Below are positions 24,538-33,960 of a DNA stretch of 64,000 nt, in pieces. The stretch comes from Lysobacter_K koreensis (lineage in GTDB: Bacteria > Pseudomonadota > Gammaproteobacteria > Xanthomonadales > Xanthomonadaceae). Every line of letters begins with the position of its first letter. Within the stretch, counting starts at the first letter, position 1. The notes under the pieces were generated by a model that searched no databases, was not told the origin of the DNA, and was given only the letters and a program-made list of their open reading frames with translations. The position numbers and the translations under genes were made by a program. The stretch is taken from assembly GCF_042677045.1 (NCBI RefSeq), contig NZ_JBHTIH010000002.1:620001-684000 (forward strand). The letters run 5' to 3'.

Positions 24538-25581
24538 CTACCGGGAAGTCGCGCCGGAGGACGCCCGGGATGCCGGGTATTTGCTGCGCAGACGGTCCAG
24601 CAACGCCACCCAGAACGCTTCGGGCAGCTCGGCACTAACAGGGATGCTGAAGCTTGATTCCAACCCCAGCCCGGCGCATTTGACCGCGTCCTTCTCGGTC
24701 ATCAGCACCGGCAGGCGGCTGCCGAACGCGAAATCCGCGGCGCTGTAGCGGTGGTGGTCGGCAAACGCGTGCGGTACCACGGCGATGCCGACGCCGCGCA
24801 GCATCGCGAAGAAGCGCTCGGGGTCGCCGATGCCGGCGACGGCGTGCACGCGCTGGCCCGCGAACGACGCCAGCGGGCGTGACCGCCCACCGGCCAGCGG
24901 CACCGCCTGACCGGCGTGCAGGCGCATTGTCCACTCGCCGAAGCCGCCCTCGCCGCCGTTGACGACCCGGAAATCGCACTGCGACCCGCGCGCCGGTGGT
25001 TCGCGCAACGGCCCGGCCGGCAGCAGCTGGCCGTTGCCGTAGCGACGGCGGCCGTCGATGACCTCGATCTCGATGTCGCGCGCCAGCCGGTAGTGCTGCA
25101 GGCCGTCATCGCAGACCACGACGTCGCAGCCGGCATCGGCCAGCGCCTGCGCGGCGGCAGCGCGGTCGCTGTCGACCCGCAACGCCACGCCGGTGCGACG
25201 CGCGAGCAGCAGCGGTTCGTCGCCGGCCAGCAGCGGGTCGGTGTCCGCCTCGATCCACAGCGCCAGCGCGGCCTGGTCGCGGCCGTAGCCGCGGCTGGCA
25301 ACGCCCGGGGTCCAGCCTTCGGCGCGCAGCCGCTCGACCAGCGCCATCGTCAGCGGGGTCTTGCCGGCGCCGCCGGCGGTGATGTTGCCGATCACGATCA
25401 CCGGCACGCCGGGATGGCGCGGCCGCATCCAGCCGCGCAGATAGCAGCGACGCCGCAACGAGGTGACCCCGGCATACAACGCCGACAACCAGCGCGCGGA
25501 CAGCGGCACCGGCGCATCGCCGTACCAGTAGCCCGGCGGCTGCCTGCCCGCGCCGCGCGTCGATGCGGTCGTCGTGTTCAT
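24538..25581 (-). CDS. lpxK: Tetraacyldisaccharide 4'-kinase
   Basis: Adds the 4'-phosphate to lipid A at the inner membrane. The 347-residue protein begins with an amphipathic/transmembrane stretch, then the P-loop GNITAGGAGKTPL near residue 65. CDDGLQHYRLARDIEIEV is the family's DDGxQH active-site motif, and a later LPVLMTEKDAVKC segment is also typical. The start ATG 25581 overlaps the msbA stop by four bases. Confidence 0.95.
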   Translation of the reverse strand: MNTTTASTRGAGRQPPGYWYGDAPVPLSARWLSALYAGVTSLRRRCYLRGWMRPRHPGVPVIVIGNITAGGAGKTPLTMALVERLRAEGWTPGVASRGYGRDQAALALWIEADTDPLLAGDEPLLLARRTGVALRVDSDRAAAAQALADAGCDVVVCDDGLQHYRLARDIEIEVIDGRRRYGNGQLLPAGPLREPPARGSQCDFRVVNGGEGGFGEWTMRLHAGQAVPLAGGRSRPLASFAGQRVHAVAGIGDPERFFAMLRGVGIAVVPHAFADHHRYSAADFAFGSRLPVLMTEKDAVKCAGLGLESSFSIPVSAELPEAFWVALLDRLRSKYPASRASSGATSR

Positions 25582-27371
25582 TGCACCTCGCGGAACTGCA
25601 TGCGGTGCAGGTGTGCGTACAGGCCGTCGCGGGCGATCAATTCGGCGTGGTTGCCGCGCTCGACGATGCGGCCCTGGTCGAGCACCAGCACCTGGTCGGC
25701 GTGTTCGATGGTCGACAGCCGGTGCGCGATCACCAGGGTGGTGCGGTCGGGCATCAGGCGGTTGAGCGCGTCCTGCACCAGCCGTTCGGACTCGGTGTCG
25801 AGCGCGGCGGTTGCCTCGTCCAGGATCAGGATCGGCGCGTCCTTGAGCATCGCGCGCGCGATCGCCAGACGCTGGCGCTGGCCCCCGGACAGGCGCCCGC
25901 CCTTGCTGCCGATCGAGGTCTGCAGGCCGTCGGGCAGGCGCTCGACGAACTCCATCGCATTGGCGCCACTGACCGCGCGCTCCAAGCCCTCGGGCATCGC
26001 CGATTGCAGCTCGCCGTAGGCGACATTGGCCGCGACGGTGCCGTCGAACAGCATCACCTGCTGGCCGACCAAGGCGATCTGCCGGCGCAGGTCGGCCAGC
26101 CGGTAGTCCTGCAGCGGGTGACCGTCGAGCAGGATCGAGCCGGCCTCGGCCTCGTAGAAGCGCGGGATCAGCTTGATCAGGGTCGATTTGCCGCTGCCGG
26201 AGCGGCCGATGATCGCGGTGACCGTGCCCGGCCGCGCGGTGAAGCTGATGTCGGCCAGCGCCGGCTCGGTTTGGCCCGGGTAGCGGGCACCGACGTTGCG
26301 GAACTCGAGCAGGCCCTGCGCCCGGGCCAGGCTTCGGGTTCCCGGATCGGATTCGTCCGCCGAATCGAGCACGTCGAACAACCGTTCCGCCGACGCCACG
26401 CCGCGCTGAAGCATGCCCTGCACGTTGGTGAGCTGCTTGAGCGCGGGGATGATCGCCATCATCGAGATCATCAGGGTGACGAAGCCGCCGGCGTCCAGCC
26501 GTCCTGCCATCGCCTCGCGGCCGGCAAAGAACAGCAGCAGCGCCAGGCCCACCGCGCCCATCAACTGGACCACGGCCGAGGAGATGCTGCGGGTCGACTC
26601 GACCTTCATCGCCAGCTTGAGGTTGGTGTTGGCCAGCGCCGTGTAGCGCTCCAGCTCCACGCCCTGCGCGCCGTAGACCTTCACTTCCTGCTGGTTCGAC
26701 AGCGTCTGGTCGGCCGATTGCATCAGCTGCGCGCCGCTTTCCTGGATGCGGTGGCTGATCAAACGGTAGCGGCGGCCGACCTTGTCCATCATCCACGCGA
26801 GCGGCGGGCCGAGTAGCAGGATCGCAATCGTCACCGTCCAGCTGGTCCACAGCATCACCACCAGCATCGCGACGACCTGCAGCGACTGCTGCACCATGAC
26901 CTTCATCGCGTCAATCGCGGCCTGCGCAACCTGGTCGCTGTCCGACCCCAGCCGGACCAGCATCGACGGCACTGGCTCGGTGTCGAAGCGCAGCCCCGGC
27001 AGGCGCAGGTACTTGCCCAGCACGCGCACGCGCAGATCGCGCGCGATGCTGCGCCCGGCCTTGGCCATGAACGTGTCGGTGACATAGCCGGCAATCCCGC
27101 GCGCGATGAAGATGGCGACGATTGCCAGCGGCAGCAGCAGGTTGAGTTCGGCGTTCTTGCTGATGAAGGTCTCGTTGACCACCGGCGTCATCAACCGGGT
27201 GAAGCCGCCGGCGGCGGCCGCCTCGACCAACATGCCCAGCAACGCGACCACCAACAGAGGCCGGTAGGGCCGCGCGAAGCGGATCAGACGCTTGTAGGTC
27301 TGCCACGGCGACATGGACGTGCCCACCGCGCCCGCATTGGCCGCGCCTGCATTCACCGGGCCTGCATTCAC
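25578..27371 (-). CDS. msbA: Lipid A export permease/ATP-binding protein MsbA
   Basis: Homodimeric ABC exporter flipping lipid A-core across the inner membrane. The 597-residue protein has a six-helix transmembrane domain (about 35-325). The nucleotide-binding domain carries Walker A IGRSGSGKSTLIKL, signature LSGGQRQRLAIAR, Walker B ILILDEATAAL and the switch histidine in VIAHRLSTIEHAD. The first 15 residues (NAGPVNAGAANAG) come from three imperfect 15-base repeats at 27327-27371. The start overlaps the exbD stop. Confidence 0.95.
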   Translation of the reverse strand: MNAGPVNAGAANAGAVGTSMSPWQTYKRLIRFARPYRPLLVVALLGMLVEAAAAGGFTRLMTPVVNETFISKNAELNLLLPLAIVAIFIARGIAGYVTDTFMAKAGRSIARDLRVRVLGKYLRLPGLRFDTEPVPSMLVRLGSDSDQVAQAAIDAMKVMVQQSLQVVAMLVVMLWTSWTVTIAILLLGPPLAWMMDKVGRRYRLISHRIQESGAQLMQSADQTLSNQQEVKVYGAQGVELERYTALANTNLKLAMKVESTRSISSAVVQLMGAVGLALLLFFAGREAMAGRLDAGGFVTLMISMMAIIPALKQLTNVQGMLQRGVASAERLFDVLDSADESDPGTRSLARAQGLLEFRNVGARYPGQTEPALADISFTARPGTVTAIIGRSGSGKSTLIKLIPRFYEAEAGSILLDGHPLQDYRLADLRRQIALVGQQVMLFDGTVAANVAYGELQSAMPEGLERAVSGANAMEFVERLPDGLQTSIGSKGGRLSGGQRQRLAIARAMLKDAPILILDEATAALDTESERLVQDALNRLMPDRTTLVIAHRLSTIEHADQVLVLDQGRIVERGNHAELIARDGLYAHLHRMQFREVQ

Positions 27372-27805
27372 CGAGCTTCGCCCGCTTGCGCCTTCGGCGA
27401 CGGCGCGGTGGCGATCATGACCCGCCGGAAGCCGAGCTGGCCGAGCGCGTCGTAGGCCGTCACCACCGCCTGGTGCGGCGTGCGAGCGTCGGCGCGCAGC
27501 AGCACGGGGCGCTGGCGGTCGTTGCCGGCGACTTCGGCCAGCGTGCTCTTGAGCGATTCGAGGTCGTCGCGCAGGACTTCGCGGTCGTCGACGAAATAGC
27601 GGCCATCGGCGTTGACCAGCACGCTCAGCGCCTTGCTGGCGTCATTGGGCTCGCCGGTGGCGCGCGGCAGCTCGAGCTTGAGCACCGAGCGCGAATCGAA
27701 GGTGGCGGTGACCACGAAGAAGATGATCAACACCAGGATCACGTCGATCAGCGGGACCAGGTTGATCTCCGGTTCGTCATCGGCGCGATGGTCGCGGATG
27801 CGCAT
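27368..27805 (-). CDS. exbD: Biopolymer transport protein ExbD/TolR family
   Basis: A 145-residue inner-membrane protein with a short cytoplasmic start and one transmembrane helix (PLIDVILVLIIFFVVTATF) whose aspartate near residue 21 is the proton-coupling residue. A periplasmic domain follows. Partner of the exbB gene just upstream, with which it shares TAATG. In exbB-exbD-msbA-lpxK clusters the pair may energise TonB or serve envelope transport; the TonB-domain gene at the window's left edge is far away. Confidence 0.93.
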   Translation of the reverse strand: MRIRDHRADDEPEINLVPLIDVILVLIIFFVVTATFDSRSVLKLELPRATGEPNDASKALSVLVNADGRYFVDDREVLRDDLESLKSTLAEVAGNDRQRPVLLRADARTPHQAVVTAYDALGQLGFRRVMIATAPSPKAQAGEAR

Positions 27806-28467
27806 TAGTCCACGCTCACCGTCGGGGTGATCCCATGCGCACCCGGGGCGACCCTGGCCGACGCCGCGCGCGGTTCGAGCGTGTCGAGCAGCTGGATCGC
27901 CTCGTGCTCCATCTCGACGATGTACTCGGCGATGCGGCCGCGGAACCAACGGTGCGCCATCAGCGCCGGGATCGCCACGATCATGCCGGCCGCGGTGCAG
28001 ACCAGCGCCTTGCCGATGCCGCCGGCGAGCTGGTTCACGTCGCCGATGCCGTGGTCGAGGATGCCCAGGAACATCTGGATCATGCCGACCACGGTGCCGA
28101 ACAGGCCCAGCAGCGGGCCGGCAGCGGAAATGGTGCCGAGCGTGTTGAGGTAACGCTCCATGCGGTGCACGAGATGGCGGCCGACATCCTCGATGCGCTC
28201 GCGGATCTGGTCGCGCGGGCGGTTGCGCACGTCCAGCGCGGCGGCCAGCAGCGCGCCCAGCGGCGAGGTCACGCGCAGCGATTCGATATGCGCCGGATCG
28301 AGCTTGCCGCCGCTGGCCCAGACGCGGACCTCCTTGCCCAGGTTGGGCGGCAGCACGGTCTTGCGCCGCAGCGTCCACGCCCGCTCGAGGATGATCGCCA
28401 ACGCCAGCACGGTCAGCATCAATAGCGGGATCATCGGCCAACCGCCAGCCTTGACCAGTTCCAGCAC
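27805..28467 (-). CDS. exbB: MotA/TolQ/ExbB proton channel family protein
   Basis: A 220-residue proton-channel subunit with three transmembrane helices: MIPLLMLTVLALAIILERA near the start, then the conserved pair TISAAGPLLGLFGTVVGMI and IGKALVCTAAGMIVAIPALM. The GLFGTVVGM motif is diagnostic. The start is a GTG at 28467 (VLELVKAGGWPMIP), 25 bases after comEC. One-base stop/start overlap (TAATG) with exbD. Confidence 0.93.
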   Translation of the reverse strand: MLELVKAGGWPMIPLLMLTVLALAIILERAWTLRRKTVLPPNLGKEVRVWASGGKLDPAHIESLRVTSPLGALLAAALDVRNRPRDQIRERIEDVGRHLVHRMERYLNTLGTISAAGPLLGLFGTVVGMIQMFLGILDHGIGDVNQLAGGIGKALVCTAAGMIVAIPALMAHRWFRGRIAEYIVEMEHEAIQLLDTLEPRAASARVAPGAHGITPTVSVD

Positions 28468-28492
28468 TGCGAACCCCCGGCCCGTGGCCGTC

Positions 28493-30850
28493 TTAATCCG
28501 GCCGATAGGATAGCCCAGCCGCTGCGCCTGCCGACCGCGCCGCGGCGTCCCACAGCCGCGGGTGTGCGTGGCGTCGCGTTTCCAGTGCCACCCCGCCGGC
28601 CGCGAGCCTGACGCGCAGCGCACCGGCCTGGGCAGTGTCGGTGGTGGCGGCACCGGCCTCGCGCCAGCGCGCGAGCACCTCGGGCTTGGGATGGCCGAAG
28701 CGGTTGCCATGGCCGGACGACACCAGTGCGTGGCGCGCGCCGGTCGCGGCGATGAACGCCGAGTCGGACGAACCTGCGCTGCCGTGGTGCGCGACCAGCA
28801 CCACGTCCGCGCGCAGCGATGCGCGGTCGCGTCGGACCAGTTCGCGCTCGATCACCGCGCCGACGTCGGCGGTCAGCACGGCCGCGCCGTGCCCGGTTTC
28901 GATGCGCAGCACGCAGCTGGCCTCGTTGCCCAGGTAGGGGAAGTACGCACTGGGGTGGAGGAAGCGGAAACGCACGCCGTCCCAGGACCATTGCTGACCG
29001 GCGCGGCATGGGCTCGCGCCAAGAATTCCCGCGCCCTCGGGCGCCTCGACCCGGGAAATCGGGAATACGCGTTGCACCGCCTCGAGTCCGCCGGCGTGGT
29101 CGTTGTCGCCGTGGCTGACCACCGCACGATCCAGGCACCGTACACCCAACGCGTGCAAGGCCGGCACCACCGCACGCTCACCGGCGTCGAAGCCGTCGCG
29201 CACGGCCGGTCCCATGTCGTACAGCAGGCTGTGCTCGCGGGTGCGCACCAGCACCGACAGGCCCTGCCCGACATCGACCACCAGCAGTTCGGCCTCGCCA
29301 CGCGCGGGCAGTTGCCGATCCGGCCACAGCAGAGGCAACCACAGCAGCGCCGCCAACGCCTTGCCCGGCACCGCGCGCGGCAGCAGCAGCCAGAACGCGC
29401 CCAGCAGGGCCAGCGGCAGCGCGAACCAGCGCGGCTCGGGCAACCACCACAACGCCAGTCCGCTGCCGGCCATCCACTGGAACAGCGGCCAGCACAGCTC
29501 GAAGCACCAAGAGGCCAGCCGCCATGCCGCATCGCCGGCCCCGGCGTGGATCACATCCAGGCCCATGCCCAGCAGCGACAGCGGCACTACCACCAGGCTC
29601 CACCACGGCACCGCGACCAGGTTCGCGAACGGGCCGGCCAACGACGCCTGGCCGAACAGGACCACGCTCAGCGGCAGCAATCCCAGCGTCGCCACGCCTT
29701 GCGCGGACAGGAAATCGCGCAGCGGCCGCGAACTGCCGTGCGGCAGGCACCACAGCAACCACGCCACGCCGAGGAAGCTCAACCAGAATCCCGCGCCGAG
29801 CACCGCCAACGGGTCGAGCAGCAGCACCGCCAGTGCGGCCAGGGCCAGCGAGTCGGCCGCGCGCAACGGGCGTCGCCACAACCGGGCACCGGCGACCACC
29901 GCGATCATCAGCGCGGTGCGCACGGTCGGCAGCGCGAAGCCCGCGATCGCCGCATAGGCCACCGCGCCGAGCACGGCAGCGACGGCGGTCGCGATCGGTG
30001 CCGGCCAGCGCCGCGCCAAGGCCGGCCACGCCCACCACAGGCCACGGGCGATCAGCGCGAAGAAACCGGCCACCAGGCCGACGTGGAACCCGGAGATCGC
30101 GATCAGGTGGGTCAGGCCGTTCGCGCGCAGCGTGTTCCAGTCGCCGTCGTCGAGGCCTCTGGTATCGCCCAGCGCAAGCGCGCGGATGAAGCGCGACGAT
30201 GCCGCCGGCACCGCGGTGGCGATGCGGGACGACTGCGCTTCGCGCCAGGCTTGCAGGCCGGCCGCCGGCGCCAGGCGACGCGCGCGCTCGGGGTCGCGCA
30301 CGTAGCCGGTCGCGGACAGCCGTTGTGCGAGCGCATGCTTCTCGGCGTCGAGTCCGCCGGGGTTGCGCAGGCCGCGCGGCGCGCGCACGCGCGCGACCAG
30401 CTGCCAACGTTCGCCAGCCCGTAAGCCACCGCGGGCGTGGCCAGCGCGGTCGTTGTCGTACCAGGCCAGGCGCAGCAGGCGGCCGCGCAACGCGGCTGGC
30501 TGCGCATCGTCGCGATCGACGCGAAACGCGAAGCGCGTGCGGCGCGGCTCGTGCTGCGGCAGGTCGACGACGCGGCCGCTGACGACGACCTCGCGCTGCT
30601 CCCAATCGCGCGGCAACTGCACCGACAGCGCGTGCGTGGCATGCAGCCCGGCGAGCGCGAACCCGGCCAGGCATGGTCCAAGCAGCCGCCAACGCGTCGC
30701 CCGCCACCACAACATCAGGCCCGGCAGCAGCATCAACAGCAAAACCGGCCACGGCAGCAACGCCGGCAGCCAAAGGCACGAAGCCACCCCGGCCAGCACC
30801 GCGGCCGTGGCGGCGATTCCCAGTGGCGGCATCCTTGCCGCTTCGCGCAT
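28493..30850 (-). CDS. comEC: DNA internalization competence protein ComEC/Rec2
   Basis: A 785-residue channel protein for uptake of transforming DNA across the inner membrane. A DUF4131-type N-terminal region (about 1-200) is followed by the multi-helix competence domain with HLIAISGFHVGLVAGF near 240. A C-terminal metallo-beta-lactamase-like domain has VVDVGQGLSVLV, SHGDNDHAGGLE (HxDxDH type) and VAHHGSAGSSD. It is complete, suggesting natural transformability if type IV pili and ComEA are also present. Location between lolD and exbB is a common arrangement in this family of bacteria. Confidence 0.95.
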   Translation of the reverse strand: MREAARMPPLGIAATAAVLAGVASCLWLPALLPWPVLLLMLLPGLMLWWRATRWRLLGPCLAGFALAGLHATHALSVQLPRDWEQREVVVSGRVVDLPQHEPRRTRFAFRVDRDDAQPAALRGRLLRLAWYDNDRAGHARGGLRAGERWQLVARVRAPRGLRNPGGLDAEKHALAQRLSATGYVRDPERARRLAPAAGLQAWREAQSSRIATAVPAASSRFIRALALGDTRGLDDGDWNTLRANGLTHLIAISGFHVGLVAGFFALIARGLWWAWPALARRWPAPIATAVAAVLGAVAYAAIAGFALPTVRTALMIAVVAGARLWRRPLRAADSLALAALAVLLLDPLAVLGAGFWLSFLGVAWLLWCLPHGSSRPLRDFLSAQGVATLGLLPLSVVLFGQASLAGPFANLVAVPWWSLVVVPLSLLGMGLDVIHAGAGDAAWRLASWCFELCWPLFQWMAGSGLALWWLPEPRWFALPLALLGAFWLLLPRAVPGKALAALLWLPLLWPDRQLPARGEAELLVVDVGQGLSVLVRTREHSLLYDMGPAVRDGFDAGERAVVPALHALGVRCLDRAVVSHGDNDHAGGLEAVQRVFPISRVEAPEGAGILGASPCRAGQQWSWDGVRFRFLHPSAYFPYLGNEASCVLRIETGHGAAVLTADVGAVIERELVRRDRASLRADVVLVAHHGSAGSSDSAFIAATGARHALVSSGHGNRFGHPKPEVLARWREAGAATTDTAQAGALRVRLAAGGVALETRRHAHPRLWDAAARSAGAAAGLSYRPD

Positions 30851-30852
30851 GG

Positions 30853-31578
30853 TCAGACCTCGTCTGGACTGAGTTGTCGCAGCTTGCCGTCGTGCAGTTC
30901 CAGCACGCGGTCCAGGCGCCGCGCGAGGCGGCGGTCGTGGGTCACCAGCACCAGGCTGGTGTGCTGCTCGTGGTTGAGCGCGAGCATCAGGTCGAACACC
31001 GTCGCCGCGGTCTTCTCGTCGAGGTTGCCGGTCGGCTCGTCGCCGAGGACGCAGGCAGGCTGGTTGACCAGCGCGCGCGCGACCGCCGTGCGCTGGCGCT
31101 CGCCACCGGACAACTCGCCAGGCTTGTGCTCGAGGCGATGGCCGAGGCCGACAGCTTCCAGCAGCGCATGTGCGCGCTTGCGCGCGTCGCCCACCGACGC
31201 GCCGCCCAGCAGCACCGGCAGCATCACGTTCTCGACCGCGGTGAATTCCGGCAGCAGGTGGTGGAACTGGTAGACGAAGCCAAGCGCGCGGTTGCGCAGG
31301 CTGCCGCGAGCGGTGTTCGACAATGCACTCATCTTCTGGCCAGCGACGAACACCTCGCCGGCGGTGGGAGTGTCGAGGCCGCCGAGCAGATGCAGCAAGG
31401 TGCTCTTTCCCGCGCCCGACGCGCCCAGGATCGCCACCGTTTCGCCCTTGCCCACCGCCAGATCGAGGCCGTGGAACACCGGCGTGCGCAGCTTGCCTTC
31501 GGCGTAGGTCATGCCCAGGCCCTGGCAGCTCAGCACGGTCTCGTCGGACACCGGGGCTTTCATCGCGTGCTCACTCAT
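30853..31578 (-). CDS. lolD: Lipoprotein-releasing ABC transporter ATP-binding protein LolD
   Basis: ATPase of the LolCDE complex that extracts outer-membrane lipoproteins from the inner membrane. The 241-residue protein has Walker A GASGAGKSTLLHL, the Q-loop YQFHHLLPEFTAVENV, signature LSGGERQRTAVAR and Walker B ACVLGDEPTGNL. The start overlaps the end of lolC by eight bases. Confidence 0.95.
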   Translation of the reverse strand: MSEHAMKAPVSDETVLSCQGLGMTYAEGKLRTPVFHGLDLAVGKGETVAILGASGAGKSTLLHLLGGLDTPTAGEVFVAGQKMSALSNTARGSLRNRALGFVYQFHHLLPEFTAVENVMLPVLLGGASVGDARKRAHALLEAVGLGHRLEHKPGELSGGERQRTAVARALVNQPACVLGDEPTGNLDEKTAATVFDLMLALNHEQHTSLVLVTHDRRLARRLDRVLELHDGKLRQLSPDEV

Positions 31579-32815
31579 AGCGCAGCGCCTCCGCCGGCGC
31601 GGTACGTGCCGCGCGCCAGGCCGGATACACGGTCGCCGCGAACGCCATCGCCAACGCGACCAGCGCGATGGTCACCACGTCGCTGGCCTGAAGGTCGGTG
31701 GGCAGGCCGGTGATGTAGTAGACGTCCTCGGGCAGCAGCTTCACGCCGAACACCCTCTCGATGCCGAACAGGATGTGCTCCAGGTTGAGCGTCAGGGTGA
31801 TGCCCATGATCACGCCGAGCACCGTGCCAATCACGCCGATCAAGGTGCCCTGCACCATGAACACCTGCATCACCCCGCGCGGCGAGAGCCCCAGCGTGCG
31901 CATGATCGCGATGTCGGCCTGCTTGTCGGTGACCAGCATCACCTGCGACGACACCAGGTTGAACGCGCCCATCGCAATGATCAGCGACAGCAGGATCGCC
32001 ATGATGGTTTTCTCCATCTTCAGCGCGCGGAACATGTTGGCGTTCTCGCTGGTCCAGTCGCTGACCCGGTACGGGCCGCCGAGCTTGAGCGCAAGGTCGC
32101 GCGCCACATCCCAGGACAGGTCCATGTCGTGCAGCTTCAGGCGCACGCCGGTGACGCCGTCGCCGATGCGCAGCAGGCGCTGCATGTCGGCCATGTGGAT
32201 GAAGGCCATGCCGCGGTCGTACTCGTTGTAGCCCGCCTCGAAGATGCCGCTGACGGTGAAACGCTTGAGCTGCGGCATCGCGCCCATCGGCGTGCTGCGG
32301 AACTCGGCGGTGGTCATCACCACCGTGTCGCCGAGGCCGAGGCCGAGCCACAGCGCCAGTTCCTTGCCAAGCACGATGTTGAAACTGCCCGGCGCCAGCG
32401 AATCGAGCCTGCCCTGCACCAGCCGATCGGCCAGCACCGAAACCTTGCGCTCCTGTGCCGGCAGCACGCCGCGGACCATCGCCGGCTGGTTGCGCGCGCC
32501 GGCCAGCAGGGCCTCCTTCTCGACGTAGGGGGCGACGCCGGCGACGCGCGGGTCGGCGGCGGCCTGGGTGACCGCCCGGCGCCAGTCTTCGAGCGGCTCG
32601 CCGTAGCCGCTGACGGTCGCGTGCGCGACCATCTGCAGCATGCGGTCGCGGATCTCGCGCTGGAAGCCGCTCATCACCGCCAGCGTGGTGATCAGCGCCG
32701 CGACGCCCAGGGCAATGCCGAGGATCGAGGCCAGCGAGATGAACGAGATAAAGCCATTGCGGCGTTTGGCGCGCAGGTAGCGCAGGCCGATGGCGACAGG
32801 TAGGGGTTTGAACAT
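31571..32815 (-). CDS. lolC: Lipoprotein-releasing ABC transporter permease LolC/LolE family
   Basis: A 414-residue inner-membrane permease. The N terminus GLRYLRAKRRNGFISFISLASILGIALGV is the LolC/E signature. A large periplasmic domain (about 45-270) follows, then three C-terminal transmembrane helices separated by DIAIMRTLGLSPRGVMQVF, which contacts LolD. Only one permease gene is present, so it may form a homodimer with LolD; a separate lolE elsewhere cannot be excluded. Confidence 0.93.
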   Translation of the reverse strand: MFKPLPVAIGLRYLRAKRRNGFISFISLASILGIALGVAALITTLAVMSGFQREIRDRMLQMVAHATVSGYGEPLEDWRRAVTQAAADPRVAGVAPYVEKEALLAGARNQPAMVRGVLPAQERKVSVLADRLVQGRLDSLAPGSFNIVLGKELALWLGLGLGDTVVMTTAEFRSTPMGAMPQLKRFTVSGIFEAGYNEYDRGMAFIHMADMQRLLRIGDGVTGVRLKLHDMDLSWDVARDLALKLGGPYRVSDWTSENANMFRALKMEKTIMAILLSLIIAMGAFNLVSSQVMLVTDKQADIAIMRTLGLSPRGVMQVFMVQGTLIGVIGTVLGVIMGITLTLNLEHILFGIERVFGVKLLPEDVYYITGLPTDLQASDVVTIALVALAMAFAATVYPAWRAARTAPAEALRYE

Positions 32816-32821
32816 AGCCGG

Positions 32822-33274
32822 CTATGTTGCCATCGATTGCGCCCGTGGCGCAGGCGTCCGTGCCGCCATGGCCAGCCGCAGTTCACGGCGGGCGCCGGCA
32901 TCGAGGATGTCGGGCCAACCGGTCAGGTGCCGCCGGTGACCCGCGGCGTCTCGCCAGCACAGGAACGCGAGCGGCCCACGCCACTGGAGTTCGAGGTCGG
33001 TCATCGGTTCACCATCCAGCGTCGGCACGCCCTCGCCCGGGCCGATTATCAGACAGTGCACGCAGCGGCGAAGTTCGCGACGCGCCAGCCCCAATCCCTG
33101 CACCAACGCCGCGAATGCCAGCGGCAACGACGCGGGAAACGGCATCTCCGAGGCGATCACCGCAAGGGCCGCGCCCAGTCCCAGCAGGCCCAGGCAAGCG
33201 GCAAGCCACCGCGACGACGGCCATTCAAGCCGGCAAGGCGCGGATGTGTTCGACCAGTTGCGCGATTTCGCCAT
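32822..33274 (-). CDS. YgfX/CptA-like membrane protein paired with SdhE
   Basis: A 150-residue protein with two adjacent hydrophobic segments near residues 22-60 (LAACLGLLGLGAALAVIAS, ASLPLAFAALVQGLGLA), then a soluble part with ELQWRGPLAFLCWRD. This plan matches the YgfX (CptA) family, which is encoded directly after sdhE in enterobacteria. The predicted start lies 50 bases inside sdhE in another frame, so the exact N terminus is uncertain. In E. coli the protein has been described as inhibiting cell division; the role here is inferred from position. Confidence 0.6.
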   Translation of the reverse strand: MAKSRNWSNTSAPCRLEWPSSRWLAACLGLLGLGAALAVIASEMPFPASLPLAFAALVQGLGLARRELRRCVHCLIIGPGEGVPTLDGEPMTDLELQWRGPLAFLCWRDAAGHRRHLTGWPDILDAGARRELRLAMAARTPAPRAQSMAT

Positions 33275-33479
33275 CGGCAGGGGTTTCGTAGCCCATGAAC
33301 CAGTGCCAGAGCTTATCGTCCTCGGTTTCCAGCAACCGTAGGAAAACCCCGCGCTCGCCCTGCGCAGCCTGCCGCCACCGGCGGTCGAGGTAACGGCCGA
33401 GCAGCTGGTCGAGTTCGCGCATGCCGCGCCGGCACCGCCAGCGCAGGCGCTTGAACTCGAGTTCGTCGGCGTCGTTCAT
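33225..33479 (-). CDS. sdhE: FAD assembly factor SdhE
   Basis: An 84-residue protein promoting covalent FAD attachment to the succinate dehydrogenase flavoprotein. It has the family core LKRLRWRCRRGMRELDQLLGRYL-like helices (residues 6-30, with the RGM motif) and the later LLETEDDKLWHWFMGYE segment. Start ATG 33479 overlaps the MAPEG gene stop by four bases. It stands about 0.7 kb from the sdh operon, which supports its role. Confidence 0.92.
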   Translation of the reverse strand: MNDADELEFKRLRWRCRRGMRELDQLLGRYLDRRWRQAAQGERGVFLRLLETEDDKLWHWFMGYETPADGEIAQLVEHIRALPA

Positions 33480-33898
33480 GGCCGCAGCAGGCCAACGGCA
33501 AGCACCACCCACAGCGCCCATACCAGGCCGGTTGAAATCGCATAGACGCCAAAGCGATGCATGACCTTGTTGTAGCTGCAGTGAATCAGGCTATGCAGCA
33601 CGCGACCGACGACGAAGCCCCAGGCAAGAGCGAGCACCGACGGCGTCACCTGTTCCGTCAGATAGGCGACGACGAGCGCGACGTAGAACAGCACCGGCAC
33701 TTCGAACAGGTTGTTGAAGTTGTCCGCGGCGCGAGTGTCGACCAGGCGCGCCGCTTTTTCAGCCGAAGTAGCCACGGACTGGGGATGGATGTGCAGACGC
33801 CGCATCTCGGCGATGCGCACGAAGTACAGGCGCAGCCAGACGACAAACGTCAGGGTGACCATCGCCAGCAGCGGGTAGAAGACTTCTTCTCGGATCAT
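33476..33898 (-). CDS. MAPEG-family membrane protein
   Basis: A 140-residue membrane protein with four helices: FYPLLAMVTLTFVVWLRLYFV, FEVPVLFYVALVVAYL, SVLALAWGFVVGRVLHSLIHC and a C-terminal hydrophobic stretch. It carries the family motifs DNFNNLFEVPVLFY and GRVLHSLIHCSYNKVMHRF. MAPEG proteins include glutathione-dependent peroxidases/transferases, but bacterial members are mostly uncharacterised. It is the first gene of the long minus-strand run. Confidence 0.88.
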   Translation of the reverse strand: MIREEVFYPLLAMVTLTFVVWLRLYFVRIAEMRRLHIHPQSVATSAEKAARLVDTRAADNFNNLFEVPVLFYVALVVAYLTEQVTPSVLALAWGFVVGRVLHSLIHCSYNKVMHRFGVYAISTGLVWALWVVLAVGLLRP

Positions 33899-33960
33899 TC
33901 CGCCCCGTCCCCTAGTTTCAATTGACTTGGAAGCAGAACTCCGTTTGCCTCGACCTATCG

